This document shows positions 1-12,603 of a stretch of DNA of 64,000 bases, piece by piece; the first letter of the stretch is position 1; the number at the start of each line of letters is the position of its first letter. The position numbers and the translations under genes are program-made. The stretch is from Nigrospora sphaerica (taxonomy: Eukaryota; Ascomycota; Sordariomycetes; Amphisphaeriales; Apiosporaceae). Under the pieces are notes generated by a model. It had not been told where the DNA came from and made no database searches. It saw only the letters and a program-made list of their open reading frames with translations. The DNA lies in NCBI GenBank assembly GCA_018287875.1, contig JAGVVL010000001.1, forward strand, positions 868,001-932,000, written 5' to 3'.

Positions 1-1381
1 TGGCCGAAAGTCCATGATCCCTCCTGGCCGACTACGCGGCTGGCTCGAACGTCGTCCCGCCGAAGCAACAGATCAACTGACGTGGTGCCCGGCACAGGAC
101 TATTTCAAGATCTTCATGGGCTTCCCAACGACGGGTGGAGCGGCGCCCCCTGAGAAGAAGTGACGAGGAGGAGGAGGATAGGGGTGGGAGGGCGGAGGGC
201 ACGGTATCCGACCAGGACGGCTACCGCTCGGCTTGGGTGGAGGTGCGGATTGTGGGTGAAGAAAGGAGCAACGGCGCGGGCGACGAGGATCCCATGCTTC
301 TGGGCCGAATGGTGGGTGGTTGTGTATATCTTCGACTGTTTTGGGGGCAGGATCAAGTTCGTCCCAGGGAAAACGGGGACCAGATTGCGCAAAGTAAACT
401 CCTCCCCCCCTTTCCCCCCCTTAATGGGTACCAACCAATCCAACCTAGAGGTGTGACCTTGCACTCCTTCGTACCGACACCGGTAGCAGGAGGGCATCTT
501 TCATGAAAAGAACCCTTCTATGTGCGGTTCCTCGTCAACACAGGCCGAATCGTCTTTGAACCCTCGTGCCTGACAGACCGGGTACGCATGGCACATTCCA
601 CCTTCGCCATGCCCATCATGCCAGGTCGTCGGCACGGTTCCGACCGCCTTGGAAGGCCTGCCCATTTATCATGCCATCTGGAGGAGTCCCGCGCGGCAGT
701 AGGGTTCTTTTTTGTCTTGATCAGTCCTTATGATTTCCCCCGGGTGATGGAACCGATCTTGGGCCGCGAGATTGGGCGGCAGCGTGCCCAACACCCGAGG
801 TTGCGTCTGTGTGTATAGTTGCGGGAAACCCGGGTTCTTGGCTACGTTGACGGCATATACTTCTCACGCTAGTCACTCAAGTATCCGAGAGCCAAGCGGC
901 TAAACAACAGGCCGGGGTGCGGCGATCGACAACTTACTAATATGTTTCTGTCCCGAGGTCATACTGTATGACATCGCTGTCGCGGCTAAGCATGCGGAAA
1001 GAGGCCAACCGTCGTCTTTTTTTGTGTGTACCATCCAATATCCAATAGGCAGAATGCACAACCAAAAGCGCTACCGCTCGATATTGGCGCGTCGAAAGCA
1101 AATGATATCTTATTCGTACAAGTACCCCGCCATCCCCGTCTGCGACGCGCGGTCCCCCTGTACCTGGACCAGGTCGGTCGCATGCAGCCTAACCCGCCTC
1201 TGGTGACCATGTCTCTCATTAGGTCCACCAGGCCCTGGGAGCCCGGTAAGCGGCGCGTCGCCGGACGAGTTCGTCCGTCGTGGTGATCGTCTGCGCCACG
1301 TGCGAACGAATCCGAGGCGCCGTATCTTCCTTCGTCCGGCCGTAGCATCATGAACGACAGCGCAGGTCAAGGCGGGCCGGT
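1..1381. other. Gene-free stretch before the epimerase-like gene
   Basis: I see no recognisable coding region here. Open frames up to about 125 codons exist on both strands, but their translations are low-complexity and arginine/proline-rich, as expected by chance in GC-rich DNA. The stretch lies downstream of the minus-strand gene that ends at 1382, so its right edge should hold that gene's 3' untranslated region. Confidence 0.6.
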
Positions 1382-2708
1382 TCAGGGCCACCATTTCATG
1401 CGCTTGTAGCTGTCGATAACTTCCTCCAGAAGCTCCTTGGTGATGGTGGGCTTCTGGTACTCGAAGCCGACCACCTTTTCTAACCGCGAACCGTCCATGC
1501 TGAGATCTGTGTCCTTCAGCAACTCCTTCTCCATGAAGGGCGTCAGGGGGCCTGGCCGCGTGATGCCGGCCTCGGCCAGGAGGTCGGCCCACGGCCCCAA
1601 TAGCTCGTCATTGACGTCGTCGACAACGCTGTCCATGTTGAGACGAGCGAATGTGCTGATAAGCTGGCCCTGAAAGCCAGTCTGGATGTTGAACATCTCG
1701 CCGATCAGGTTGGCGATGGTGCCCTGGCAGGTGGCGCCCTTGTCGACGACGTTGAACGTCGGGGTCGGGCCCATCTCCTTTTCGTCCCAGTTGGCCTTGC
1801 CGGCGTGGTACCACTTGGCGGTTTCCCACAGCGCCCGCGCCACGTCGTCGATATGTGCCGTGTTCGTCCGGAGGTCTTTGGTCCATAGCCACTTCATCTC
1901 TTCGTTTAGGTGCTGGTAGACGCGGGCCATGCACAGGGCCGTGGCCACCCATTGCGAGGCGTAGGGGCCGTAAACGTGGGCGAGGCGCACAATGACCAGG
2001 TTGAGGCTGTATCGCGTTAGCACGTGAAAAGAAGGAGGCGGTGAAAATGCGGGCGAGCGACGACGGACCCTTGGATCTTGGCCAGTTCCTCCTCGGCCTG
2101 CAGCTTGAAGATGGCAATCTTGCTCCAGGGCTTCAGCTTGTCCGTCTCCTTGCTCGGCGCTGAGTCCGACTTGTAGACCATGCCCGTGCTCAGCTCGATG
2201 AAGCACTTGACCTTACGTTTCGCCGCCTCCCTGCCGACGGCCAGGGAAAGCTCTTTTGAGCGCAACCGGTAGATCTCGTCCTCTTGCGAGTACCGCGTCT
2301 CGCCGCCACAGTTGAAGACATAGTCGAATTCCTTGCCGTCGGCTCGGTCGAATATGCGTGAAAGGGCCTCTGCGGGCGGAGGGAGCCAAGAGGGCGAGGT
2401 TAGTTCTCGGTTGCACATGGGGGGATTGGGCGGGCGGAACCGCCGCTCCCTGGAACGCAGAAGGGGGCGCCGGAGACGGGCACGGGGAGTTGGGGGAACC
2501 TACGTTCTCTGGTGGCGTCGGCCTGGATGAACTTGTCCTGGGAGCAGGCCTTGTCGAACTCGGGGGCCAGCCAGGCCAGTTGCGGCAGGACCTTGTCGAC
2601 GAGCCTCACATCGGAAGCGAGGCTGTTCTTTTCAATGTGCAGGGCCAGGAAACGACCAATGTAGCCGAGCCCGCCAATGATGAGCACCGAAGGCTTTTCC
2701 GCTGCCAT
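1382..2708 (-). CDS. NAD-dependent epimerase/dehydratase-like protein (376 aa, 3 exons)
   Basis: Extended short-chain dehydrogenase/reductase fold with a Rossmann nucleotide-binding start at residues 12-18 (GGLGYIGR). The exons are 2708-2504, 2369-2069 and 2006-1382. The donors are GTAGGT and GTCCGT and the acceptors GCAG and ACAG, giving 377 codons including TGA. A strand-turn with FIELSTGMVYKSD and the block RLAHVYGPYASQW are typical of nucleotide-sugar epimerase relatives; the C-terminal half (DDVARALWE, FNVVDKG, ITRPGPLTPF) matches a conserved fungal subgroup. The substrate is unknown. The helix that normally carries the YxxxK catalytic pair reads KIAIFKLQAEEE, so Tyr is not at the usual place. 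It stands alone, with a CT-rich leader upstream. The family is firm; the enzymatic activity is inferred only. Confidence 0.94.
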
Positions 2709-2800
2709 GTTGGAGGGCGAGGGTGGGAGAAGAGGACGTTTGGGTGCGGGTGGGAGGAGGAGCTGGAGGAGGAGGAGGCGGAGGAGGAGGAAAGCGGGAT
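2709..2800 (-). promoter_or_regulatory. CT-rich leader of the epimerase-like gene
   Basis: Directly upstream of the start codon the minus strand is almost pure pyrimidine, with repeated TCC units; the plus strand shows the matching GGA repeats around 2750-2795. Pyrimidine-rich stretches just 5' of the start codon are usual in promoters and leaders of filamentous ascomycetes. No TATA box was seen close by. Confidence 0.45.
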
Positions 2801-5800
2801 TGGTGTTGTAGTTTTACTACTTTGCAGGGTGCGTGAGGTGTGCGTGTGCGAATGCGAGTACCGCGTTGCTTCCGGCTCGTCGTATCGGGTCTGGGGGGGG
2901 GGGGGCGTCGGTTTGCGTGCGTCCAAGGGCCGAGGAGCTGTTACAACGCGGGGTTTCGAGAAGCAGAAGCGAAGCTCAAGAAGCGGGAAGGCGCACTGCA
3001 GGCCAACTCCCGGGGTCCACAGTTCACTTTAAAACAAGAGAGCAGAGGCGAGGGGGGACGGATACGGGGGAGGCGTGGATAGTGGACGGGACGGACGCTT
3101 CTGTTTCGCACGAGGGGCGAGGGGATCCGGACGAGGGAGGGATTCAGGACCAGGAGTCGGGCGGCAACGTCAAATGAGGGTATCGTCTAAAAAAGCAGGC
3201 CAACTCGGGGTGGAGGGATCAGATGGTGGGAGGGACGGACTGCCAAACATTGAGCGGATGGGATGGAGGGACCGGCTAGCTGATATTTGCTCATTTCACT
3301 TGCTTGAACTCGGGGGGAGCCAGCCCAAGCGGGAGAGCCCCAGCCCTATATAACAGAAGAAGGACAGGCTGGAGCTAGCGAACCCTGAGCCTCCTCTCAC
3401 GCGCGCGCTCTCTCGCGGGACGGGGGGAAGGGGGTTTTGGTTCGGGTGCGCTGCCACTGGTGGTAGCAACGGACGCGGTGGAAGTCGAGGCCTGGGAACT
3501 GGATAGGTATCTGCCATTCGGCCTCTCTCCCGCTATCCAGTCCTGCTCGTGCCGCCTGGCACGCACGACTGCCGAGCAAGCCTCCGACCGTCTCTATAAA
3601 TCGTGTTGAGGAGATGCAGGTGTCGAGGCCTCGCGCCCGTCATGGAAGATTGCCCGTACCACCCGGGGCCCAAGACGGCAGAGATGTACGACCACGTCTA
3701 CGCTGCTGTTCCTGGCCCCGTTTCTCTATCGGGTAGGGAACTCGAGACACATCGTGGGCGCGATGACATCTGCATGTAGCACCGTCCATCCATCCTCGAT
3801 GGATATCAGAGCGCCTCCTAGGCTGGAAGGTAGGTAGTTCCGTACATGCGTCGGAGACGAGCGCGACGGCCCCTTGGGATGGCCCGAGTGAGGAACAGGG
3901 CCCCAAGAGCTGGAAGGGCGCGACGGTCCCCTCGTCCCCTCCACGGTGGCCATGGATAGTGCCCATGACGGGAGCCTATGGTGTGCCCCCAATGCAAAAA
4001 AATAGTGGATATCTACGTGGGCTGCGACGACCGGGTGGAGCTCGAAGCGGGTTGTTCTGTGTGGCCCTGGCAGGGAAGGGCCATTCTCATGCGAGTTACA
4101 GCCGCCAATAGCACGTCCTCCACATCCTGAGGAGAATAGGGAATAAGTCGAGGGAGGTACAATAGGCGTGCAGAGAGGGGAAAGGACAGAAAAAGAGAGG
4201 AAGATGCTAGCCTGCCCGTGCACCGGCGACATCCATACCCAAAGACGCCCGAGTAGAGGTAACAGTGGTGGTAAAATACACCCATCGATGATGTATCCAG
4301 GAGCTAAAAGTACCTACCTCCTAGAGCGGGCATGCTTCCCGGGTTACCACCAACCTATGCCGGCCGGCGACAACTACCTACCGGAATCCATCCAACGAAG
4401 CAGTCATCCATAGCTGTATTGAGGCGCCATATCATGTCTGGCAGCCCATCGGAGGAGAGGGGTGAGACGAGATGAACGGCTACATGTCGGATGGCGACAG
4501 ACGAGCCGGACTGCTGAGAACGACCAAATTGCGTGTCCACACTGGCATGCATATACGGCCAGCACAACACATTTGGCCTCGAGTCTCGAACTCCCCAGGA
4601 CTCGCTCGCTCGCCCATTGAAGCACCGGGATAGGTTGGGATAGGGTGGGATGGGAGGAGACAAAAAAGGCGGGCTGCTCGCTTCCTCTCTTCTTTGGTCC
4701 TGCCTTTTCCATCGCATCGATCCCGGACGTGTTTGTTTTCATCGAGGGTTGCTTGGCCAGGCCCCTTGCTTTGACCGTCAGACCAACAATGCACGTCTCT
4801 TTTGCCCGCCTGCCCACCCCGGCGGCAAGAGGATGGAGATGGAGGTTGACCCTCCTCACCTTCACCGACTTTGCAGGTCACTCGCGTTCGTCTAGACGAG
4901 CCTAGCTTCCATACTCGCGACCGTTTTAAGAGGGCATGCTAATGCCCGTCGGCCAATGAAACGGGCCGCTGACGAGAGACTGCATGACCTGGGGGGGAGG
5001 CCCCCATCGTGAACGACGACGCATTCACGCCCACAACACACACAAGCACACATGGATGCCACGACAACGTGTTTATGGGTACTTTTTGAGCATGTGTGCT
5101 AAAGGGTACGTACGTGAGTCTGCAGAGAGATAGGAAGAGGGAGGAAGAGGGAGGAAAAGGGAGAGGAAATAGAAAGCCAATACTGTCAGGGCATACATCT
5201 CCATATGGATGCACACAATGCGTGCGCGTGGACGCCTAGTTGCCTCCCCTATTCCAGGTTCCCTCGTCCGATAGCATCGGTGATACGGGTGATATGGGCA
5301 GAGGGCCATCCCACGCAAACGGCGGGCACGAACACGGGCGAAGCGCTAGGTAAGGCAGCCCGAGGTAGGTAGGTAGGTGATTCGCATGTACGGGAGTATC
5401 CCCAACGGCAGGCAAACATGCCCTGGGCCTCGGCAGGCTGGGTCGTTGGGACGTCAAAAAGGCTGCTGCTACATAGCACCGTTACCAGCACAAGGCAAGA
5501 AATGAAACCGCATGCCGTGCATTGTCGCGCAGCGTCGCAGAGTCGCAGAGGCCGCCCCGGGATCTATTTGGGGTGGAGGGCCGCATCGGCTGAGCATGGG
5601 ATACCAGGTCGTGAAGCAAGCAACCCAGCCGGCGGCCACCGCCTATTGCAGAAGAAATTCTCCTCTCCGCAGGCGGACGATGTCACTGTGCCTTGTGCCC
5701 GGCTGCGCGGCCGACCCACAGCCCACCACCACTGGCCGGCGGCGGGCCATCGAGCAGACGCGGGCGGCGGTGGTACAGCAGCGACAGGCTGCGCGCATCT

Positions 5801-7471
5801 CGAAAAGTTCAATCCAGGAGGGGGGGCGGGGGCCAGGGCGACGACGATGCGGTGCTGCGGTGCTGCGGTGCCAGGTTACGCTGCATGGGCGCGGTTGGCA
5901 CTGTAATCTGCACGGCGTCCTGGGGTGTCCCTTCTGGAACGGGGGTCTCTCGCCGTCACGGCTGCATACCGACCATAAGGGTAATTGACGACTTTTCTTC
6001 ATCCTCGCTGCCTCCCCTACTCGCCGAACCAGCCAGTGCCCACTCCCTCAACTCTCGTTACTCTCTGTTTTGTCATGGTCGATTTGACAGCTATGTACAT
6101 GGCACCTGTTCGTGTGCGTGCACACATCTTATTCATCCGTGGGCATCCTGCATACGTCCCCGGCTACGACGCATCCTCCAATCGCAGATGCAGCCTCCAA
6201 TCGTGAAAGCTCCCGTTGGCCATCGTCACCCATGTCTCCCCTCCCGCCCGTCACACGTCCAGATGTCTCCCATATCCCGGCCCTTTCCCCCCGGAGGCGT
6301 TTTCTTTGAGGGTGCGCGTTCAAGCACTAGCGTCTTCCCGCTTAGTTGTACCTTGGGTACCTACCCTACCCGATCCCCTCCCCTCCCGCGACTGGTGATC
6401 CCGCTGTCTCCCGCCGCGCCCACGTCCAGGTCCAGGGGCGCCGTCCTCTTCTAGAAACATTCCGTGCGCGGCCAACGCCATTTTCTTTTCTCTTACCGCC
6501 CCATCCATGATCCATCAGCACCTACCGATTCGGGACGGCGACCCTGGGCCGCTGCCAGGGCCACAGGACAAGGCTAAGACTACCTTCTCACTGGCCAGGA
6601 AGCCTGGCTCGGCTTTTCATCACGTCGCCCACACCCACCCTATCCTTCATACCCATGACTGATTGTATGCCCCCCCCGCCGCTTCGCAAAGATCGTCGGT
6701 TCCATGTTTGCTCCCAGCGTTGGCGGCCCGACTATACAACAAAGAGAGCACGGGGGGCCGGGGAAAAACAGATACAGGCCCTCCTCTCCCGACTCGCAAT
6801 GGACGTTTCGCCTACGCTAGACGGGCACCGTCACCGCCCTTCTCTCATTGGATCAATTCGACCACACTATATTGCCTTCGTATGTCCTCCATCCCCCAGG
6901 TTTGATTGCATGGCGAGCAGCTGAAAATCAACCGCTTAAACAAGCACCTCCGAGAGAACCATGTCTGATTCATTGCGACAACCACCGGGGATCGCATCGG
7001 CAATCTTCCCCCCTTCCCCCTTTTTGCCAACAGCCCGGCCGGTGGCTGAGGGCGGCTTACGCGCCTTGTTTGCGCCCTGCGCTGGACTGCCGCTGCTTGC
7101 CCCTTTTAAGCGCGCCAGCTTGGCTCTGTTGCCTGGATGGCTTCATGGCTTGCTGGCCGACGACTGCGTTCTGGACCTTTCCTCCCGGGAACCTGGCCAG
7201 CCTGGCCGACGCTTCGGCGCATTCTAACCGGTTTCGATTTGACTTCCACCAGCGGCTCGCCTTAGTGTCTAGATTCTAGCCCAGCGGAATGGCTTGAGAT
7301 GGCGGCCATTAGCTTCCGCCCATGTGCTGCAAGATGGACAGCGCGGGCGAACCGGTTCCTGACTCAGGGCACATAGGTAGAAGAGCGTTTGGGTTGCGCC
7401 GCTCAACTCGCCCAAATCGCGCCAACTCTCGCTCATTTGACAACCACCCGGCTGTCCACAAACCCCCCAAA

Positions 7472-7557
7472 GGGGTGGACAAAAAAGGCGCCCCAGCTAG
7501 GGCACTCTTCCAGCATGGCTCTGGTAGAGCTGCCGGGGCGCTTTTTTTGTCCACCCC
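7472..7557. repeat. Fold-back repeat, copy A
   Basis: The ends are near-perfect inverted repeats of about 25 bases: the left arm begins GGGGTGGACAAAAAA and the right arm ends TTTTTTTGTCCACCCC. A short core contains CTCTGGTAGAGCT. A related copy lies at 8681-8770. There is no coding capacity. It resembles a small MITE-like or other hairpin-forming element; no target-site duplication is clear because the flanks are C-rich. Confidence 0.6.
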
Positions 7558-8286
7558 CTTGCCCCCCCGCCCCCCCCCCCGACAGGAGCTGAAGCCAAGA
7601 TATACAAACAGTGATCAGCCGTACTGGTTGGTACGAAGTCCATCGACGTCCTACAACGAGTATGTATCGACGGTCGATATCCTGGCCCACCCTTCCATCT
7701 CGGTACCAACGTAACGGCCCAAGGGAAAGACATCCAGTCGAGCCAGGCTTGGAATTGGAAACTTTCCGCGCCCCATTCAGGACAAACTTTCTTCAGCTCC
7801 CTCCCAGTTTGCCCCATGCTGCTATGGACCCTGGACTTCAGGCGGGACGATCTTCAGGGACTATCCAAAGAGGCAAGGTGGCTGGTCTTGTGCACGCTCC
7901 ATGGCCATCATTGCATTCCTTCAGGCAGGCGGCAAGGAAGGAGCTTTAAACCCACGTACTCTCTACGTCCAAGCATGCGGACTGGCAAACTCATCCTATC
8001 GATATGCAGGCCATTCCGCCATTTCTCGTCAGCACCCGGCCTGAGACAAGCAGGGCACGCTGCCTTGCCTAGTTGGTAATGTTTTGCATGGCTGTTGCTG
8101 TGCGCCCTGGATGCACCTCGGCAATGTCATGCGGCGAGGAACCTAGACAGGTACTACCACCCCCTTTCGACTGGCTTGGCTGGCTCATATCGCCCCTAGC
8201 TTTTAGGCGCCTCGGCTATCTTCCATCTTGCCGAGTTCTCGCTCATGTATCTCGTGTATCTTTGCGCCTAGCTGGTGGGAGTGGGT

Positions 8287-8308
8287 GGGGGGGGGGGGGG
8301 GGGGGGGG
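8287..8308 (+). repeat. Run of 22 G
   Basis: An uninterrupted G homopolymer, preceded by GTGGGT. It could form a G-quadruplex, and its exact length is vulnerable to sequencing error. Confidence 0.9.
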
Positions 8309-8680
8309 CGGCGCATACACTTGGGAAAACCGGCGGCATGGTGATAGGTGACCTAGTGGTCCCCGGTCTTGCGACCCATGCGTGACGATGAGTCGAGGGC
8401 GAGCACGATTGCCGAGCTTCCATAGGGTGTCTGTTGGTACCCAGCGCCACGGCGACTAGCTGGCTTCACCAGTTGGCCGCCTTACCACGGTGTTTACAGC
8501 CCCGTCCAACTACTTGCCGCTCACGAGGCTCCTAATGAGGATCAACTGCTCGACTGGCTCCCCCCTACGGCCCAACCAAGACCATCCCCAACTATATCCA
8601 CGCCACGTGGCGGCGCTGAGACCGTCAGCCGGCCGGCGAGCGGAATGCCCGACGCCGTTCGCTCTCACACCTTTCCCCGA

Positions 8681-8770
8681 GGGGTGGACAGAAAAAAAGC
8701 CTCAGCTGGGACACTCTGCTGGCGTAGCTCTGGTAGAGCTTCCGGGGCATTTATTTTGTCCTCCCCCCCC
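8681..8770. repeat. Fold-back repeat, copy B
   Basis: Diverged copy of the element at 7472-7557. It keeps the GGGGTGGACA start, the core GCTCTGGTAGAGCT and a right arm ending TTTTGTCCTCCCC. Several differences from copy A are G-to-A or C-to-T, so the hairpin is less perfect here. The two copies are in the same orientation, about 1.2 kb apart. Confidence 0.55.
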
Positions 8771-11105
8771 TCGCCCCCTTTCGCCGTGCGCGCCGTGCGA
8801 ATCTATGGCCGTCTTCCATCCCTTCTGTTTGGGAACGAACTAGCGTCTGCCTACGTCAGGTCGCATTCATTGACCATCCGACTCATGGCATTGGTGGACA
8901 GAGTCGCCTAGCGCCGTCTCCGCTTTCCCGGCCGCTTGCGTAGCCCAGCTCGCCCAGCAGTCATTTCTCACCCCCACGCCGGGGGAAGGGAGAAAGGCGG
9001 GTGGGGGGGGGGGGGAGACCCTCCGGCGCGGCTGTGCAGGGACGGAGGTGCAGCCCTGAATCAATACCCATCACCCGAGACGTACACCCTTTCACCGGGG
9101 ATGCTGGCGGCCGGTCGTCACGTCACCAAAACGCCCGCGCGGCGAAAACGGCTCCCCTAGAATGAGGCATGCCGTCGATTGACGCGCCCGGCGGCCGGCT
9201 TCGCCATCGATGGCGGCAAGATCGCCACGGTTGTCTGGAATCCGTTTCGGCACACAGACGGCAAGACCGTTATTGCCTGTGCGCCTTGACGAGATGGACC
9301 GTGTCAGCTTAACTCGGATAGCAGGGATCGTCGTAATGGCAGGTGTGGGAGTTAACCGCAAATGGCAGTCATAGCAGGCTGTCTGGGCTGTGGCAGGGTA
9401 GCGGTAGCAGCACGTAGTCACGGCTGAACGTAGCGGCCCTTGGGGAGTGACGACAGTTGATGATGCTGGCGCCATGGGAACGATAAGAATACGCAACTCC
9501 GCGGGCCTAATTCACTAGGTTTCTTTTTTCAGCGCATCTGTCTGGCCTTGCTAGCCCGCGGCTCGAACTCCGACACCCGGCTCCGTCCCTTTTGTCCGTG
9601 CAGCGCGGAACTGAGCTCCCGGAGGGTTCTGCGAGGAGAGCACAATGGTTTGGTAACATCGGACAGCTCCGTGAGCCGAGGCAGCCCGGGGCTCAACCCC
9701 CTCGCCAGCAGCCGATGGCCGAAAGACCGATAGCTCTTCAGCTCGGCGACTGTATCCCTGAACAGCCCACGACGCTCTGGGCAGGCTATTGCCATAGGCC
9801 CCCTTCCCCCGGGGGTTAAGTCCCATAGCCTTGCCTCGTATCTTACTGTCCCTCCATCTCCCCCATGAAAGCCGGATGACCATTCGCATGCGTCCCGCGG
9901 GGCCGAGCTTCGGGTGGGGAAAAAGAGCCCGCCCCTTTTTAATTCTCACCCGGGGAACCGGGTCCATCTCCCCCCCTCCCCCTTACACGGTATCAGGGCC
10001 TACAAAAGACGGCGAAGTGAGAGGAGGGACGCAAGGGCCACAGCACGGGCAACCCCCCCTCCATGGATCGGGGCAGCGAGCGGTTTGCCTCGGACCGCAG
10101 GCAGCATGTTTAGTGAACAAATTCGGGGGACGGGGCCGGGAGGCTGGGGCCTGCCTATCCTCGGCTCGGCTATCATGTATACATGTGTTCCCTCACTAGT
10201 GATTTTGCCGGGGAACGACGGGACGAGGAAGAGGGGGCGAGGGTTGTCGGTTCCGGTAGTCGGGTTCGCCTTACTACGATGCCTACCTCTACTAAAACAT
10301 CCACCTTGGGACGCAACGCGGGGGCGGGCCGGGGGCGTGTGTTGTATGCATGTACATGTCGGCGGTACGGTGAGCACGCCGCATACACGCGCGCGCATCG
10401 AAAAAAAAAAAAAAGAAAAGAAGAAAGCGCATAGGTCATGCAAAGCCGGAAAGCCTTACCCGGCCAGCCCGCCCCCCTCTCCCCCTGCCCGCGTAACCCC
10501 GGCAAAGCAGCACCGTGGCAGGCCGGGACCAAGCCCTACTCTTCTCCCTCACTCTCAGGATCAACCCCCCCTCCCCAGGCAGGCGGGAACACCCGTCGAC
10601 TTCCCGCTTCGTTCACCTAATGGGGGATGGAGGGGCGGCACTTGCTGGCCCTTTGGTCGATCTTGGCGTCGCCTAAACGCCCCAACGTGCGTAATTTCCC
10701 ATATATCAGAAACAAGGAGGACAAGAAAGATGGTAAAGATGACCGATCGCTTCGATCTCCTTCACCGCAATATCGCGCCTCTGGTGGTACAGCGCCGCCC
10801 GCGGCGGATCCCTCCTTCCCCTGATTTCCGGGCCGGTGGTCGATAGGGAGGCAATGCGGTAGGATGCTGGAATCACTCATTGTTTTGTCCACTCACAGGC
10901 CGCACCGGCGAAAAATGTAGTACAGATATATCTCGCGGGCTTGGCGGAATCAGGCTCCAGTCTCGAACCATACCGGGGGTATCGGGCTCGTATGCCCACC
11001 ACGGACACAGGCCGTGTACTTCCTCCTTATCCTCGCCCCAGGCTCGGCCTCCGTCTCTCAAAGTTCGCCAGCCCCCCTGTCCGTAGCGCCAACTGATCAT
11101 TTGCC

Positions 11106-12603
11106 TCATCGGTTCATGCTGCCGATGATTTCGCGCTGGGCCTCGCGGTCCTTGCTCGCCTCACTCAGGCTGCCGGCGCTCCGCAGATCGCCGACGACAT
11201 CCTTGGCCTTGCCAAAGTAGACCTCCTGCAGCAGGTTGCGCATCTTGAGCTCCATGTCCTCGACCAGTTTGCCGATATTGGCAATCTGCTGCTCGTCGTT
11301 CTCGGCCGGCAGCTCCTGCTCGACCTGGCGGGTCATGTTGCCGCTCAGATCCATGTCGCCCAGGCCCGAGCCGCTGTTGGAAAGCGAGAGGATGACGGTT
11401 GACGTCAGGTTGTACTGTGTCATGCGGGCGCGGTCGATGGCCTCAAAGACGTGGATTGAATCCCATGATCCCTGGCCGGCATTGCCGGGTTTCGCATCTG
11501 GAACGCCATGCGTCAGCAGGCATCGCACCATCTTGGGCCATGTCGATAGTCTCAGGTCCCCTCATAGAGCAATGCGATAGGACCCCCGCCATAGGGCCGG
11601 CCACCGTTGCCGCTGTCCTCCCCACGCTTGCGGATTGGAAGTTCCGGCACCCGCGTGCCTGGGTCGCTCGGGTAGCCTTCGGATTGGATCGGGGATCTGA
11701 GATCGCGCGTAACCTGGGCCAGATAAAGAACCCGGTCCTAGGTTCAGCTGGGCCGGAAGGGGGGCCGGCGGGTTTGGTATCCCAGTGGGTCGTGGTGTTG
11801 GCACCCCCCCTGTCCCGCGCTTTTGAGACGAACATTTCTTTCCCTTTCCCTCTCGTGTCCGCTTTCGGGTGTTGACAGTAGCGGCCGCGAGCTCATACGA
11901 CCGTGCCCCCAGTTTCTTCATACGGCGGCGGGAATTGTGCTCCGGCTCCATCTTCTTCAGACGGCCCTGCCTATTGTCGGGGAAGGAGCGGTGACGGGGG
12001 CGCACGAGGGCCAGCGAAAGAAATAAATGTGTCTCACTCACCCTTCTTCAGCAGCACGACGCCGGCGAAGCCGTCATCCAGGTTCCAGAAGTAGACGCTG
12101 CTCACGCCGCCCTCATAGTACAGCTCGCGGTAGACGTCGAAGGCCTCGTTGGCCTTAACCTCCATGCGGCGCACACGCTCGCTGGGCAAGGCACCGCCCC
12201 CATCGGCGCCCTGGGCGGCGGCGCCGTCGGCCAGCGGCGGGTCGAACTCGTTGGACCAAGGCGAACGGTAACTGTCGCCGTCGCGGTTGTAGTCGCACAG
12301 GAGGTAGTCGCGGCCGGTTTGCTTGCAGCGGCGGACGGTGAGGGGCTGATCGACGGACGAGAGAAGGTCCTCGGTCAGGTCCGGGGCGAGCGAGAGGAGG
12401 TTCTGGAGGTGAGTGGTGGTGTGCTTGGGGTTAAGGCGGCGAAGCAGGTCCCTGAGAGGAGGGGGGGAGGTCAGCTCGGTGGGCGTTGAGGGGGATGAGT
12501 CGAAACGGCGCGACGGCGCTTGGGAGCTCGAGGGGCGGAGAGCGAGGAGGAGCAGAAGAGGGGTTCCTTACAAGGCCGAGTCAAAGGGGTCGGCGGACGC
12601 CAT
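11106..12603 (-). CDS. CAP2: F-actin-capping protein subunit beta (277 aa, 3 exons)
   Basis: Beta subunit of the heterodimer that caps barbed ends of actin filaments in the cytoplasm and cortical patches. The exons are 12603-12572, 12451-12042 and 11497-11106, totalling 278 codons including TGA; the size is normal for the family. The first exon codes only [10 protein letters not shown] plus two bases. Family hallmarks follow in order: [76 protein letters not shown] and [12 protein letters not shown]. The second intron (12041-11498, 544 bases) is unusually long, but its donor GTGAGT and the family alignment across KK/DAKPGN leave no missing exon. An alanine/glycine insert sits near [13 protein letters not shown]. 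It is divergent from the phospholipase gene, sharing a 1.4 kb upstream region. Very secure. Confidence 0.96.

Larger units (their letters stand above)
2801..11105. other. 8.3 kb gene desert with simple repeats and a fold-back repeat pair
   Basis: No supportable gene. The region is GC-rich and holds G-runs (2893-2905, 8287-8308, 9003-9015), an A/G tract near 10400-10430, an AGGT repeat at 5362-5380 and two related inverted-repeat elements listed separately. The longest open frame, 9914-10846 on the plus strand (310 codons), is low-complexity, with a lysine run from the A/G tract and proline-rich filler. It shows no domain, so I do not call it. TATA-like words occur at about 3349 and 3592 with no convincing gene behind them. 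Confidence 0.6.

Noticed and set aside
9914..10846. 310-codon plus-strand frame
   Set aside because: Low-complexity, proline- and arginine-rich with a lysine run caused by an A/G tract; no domain, and overlapping frames on the other strand are just as long per unit. Expected by chance in GC-rich DNA.
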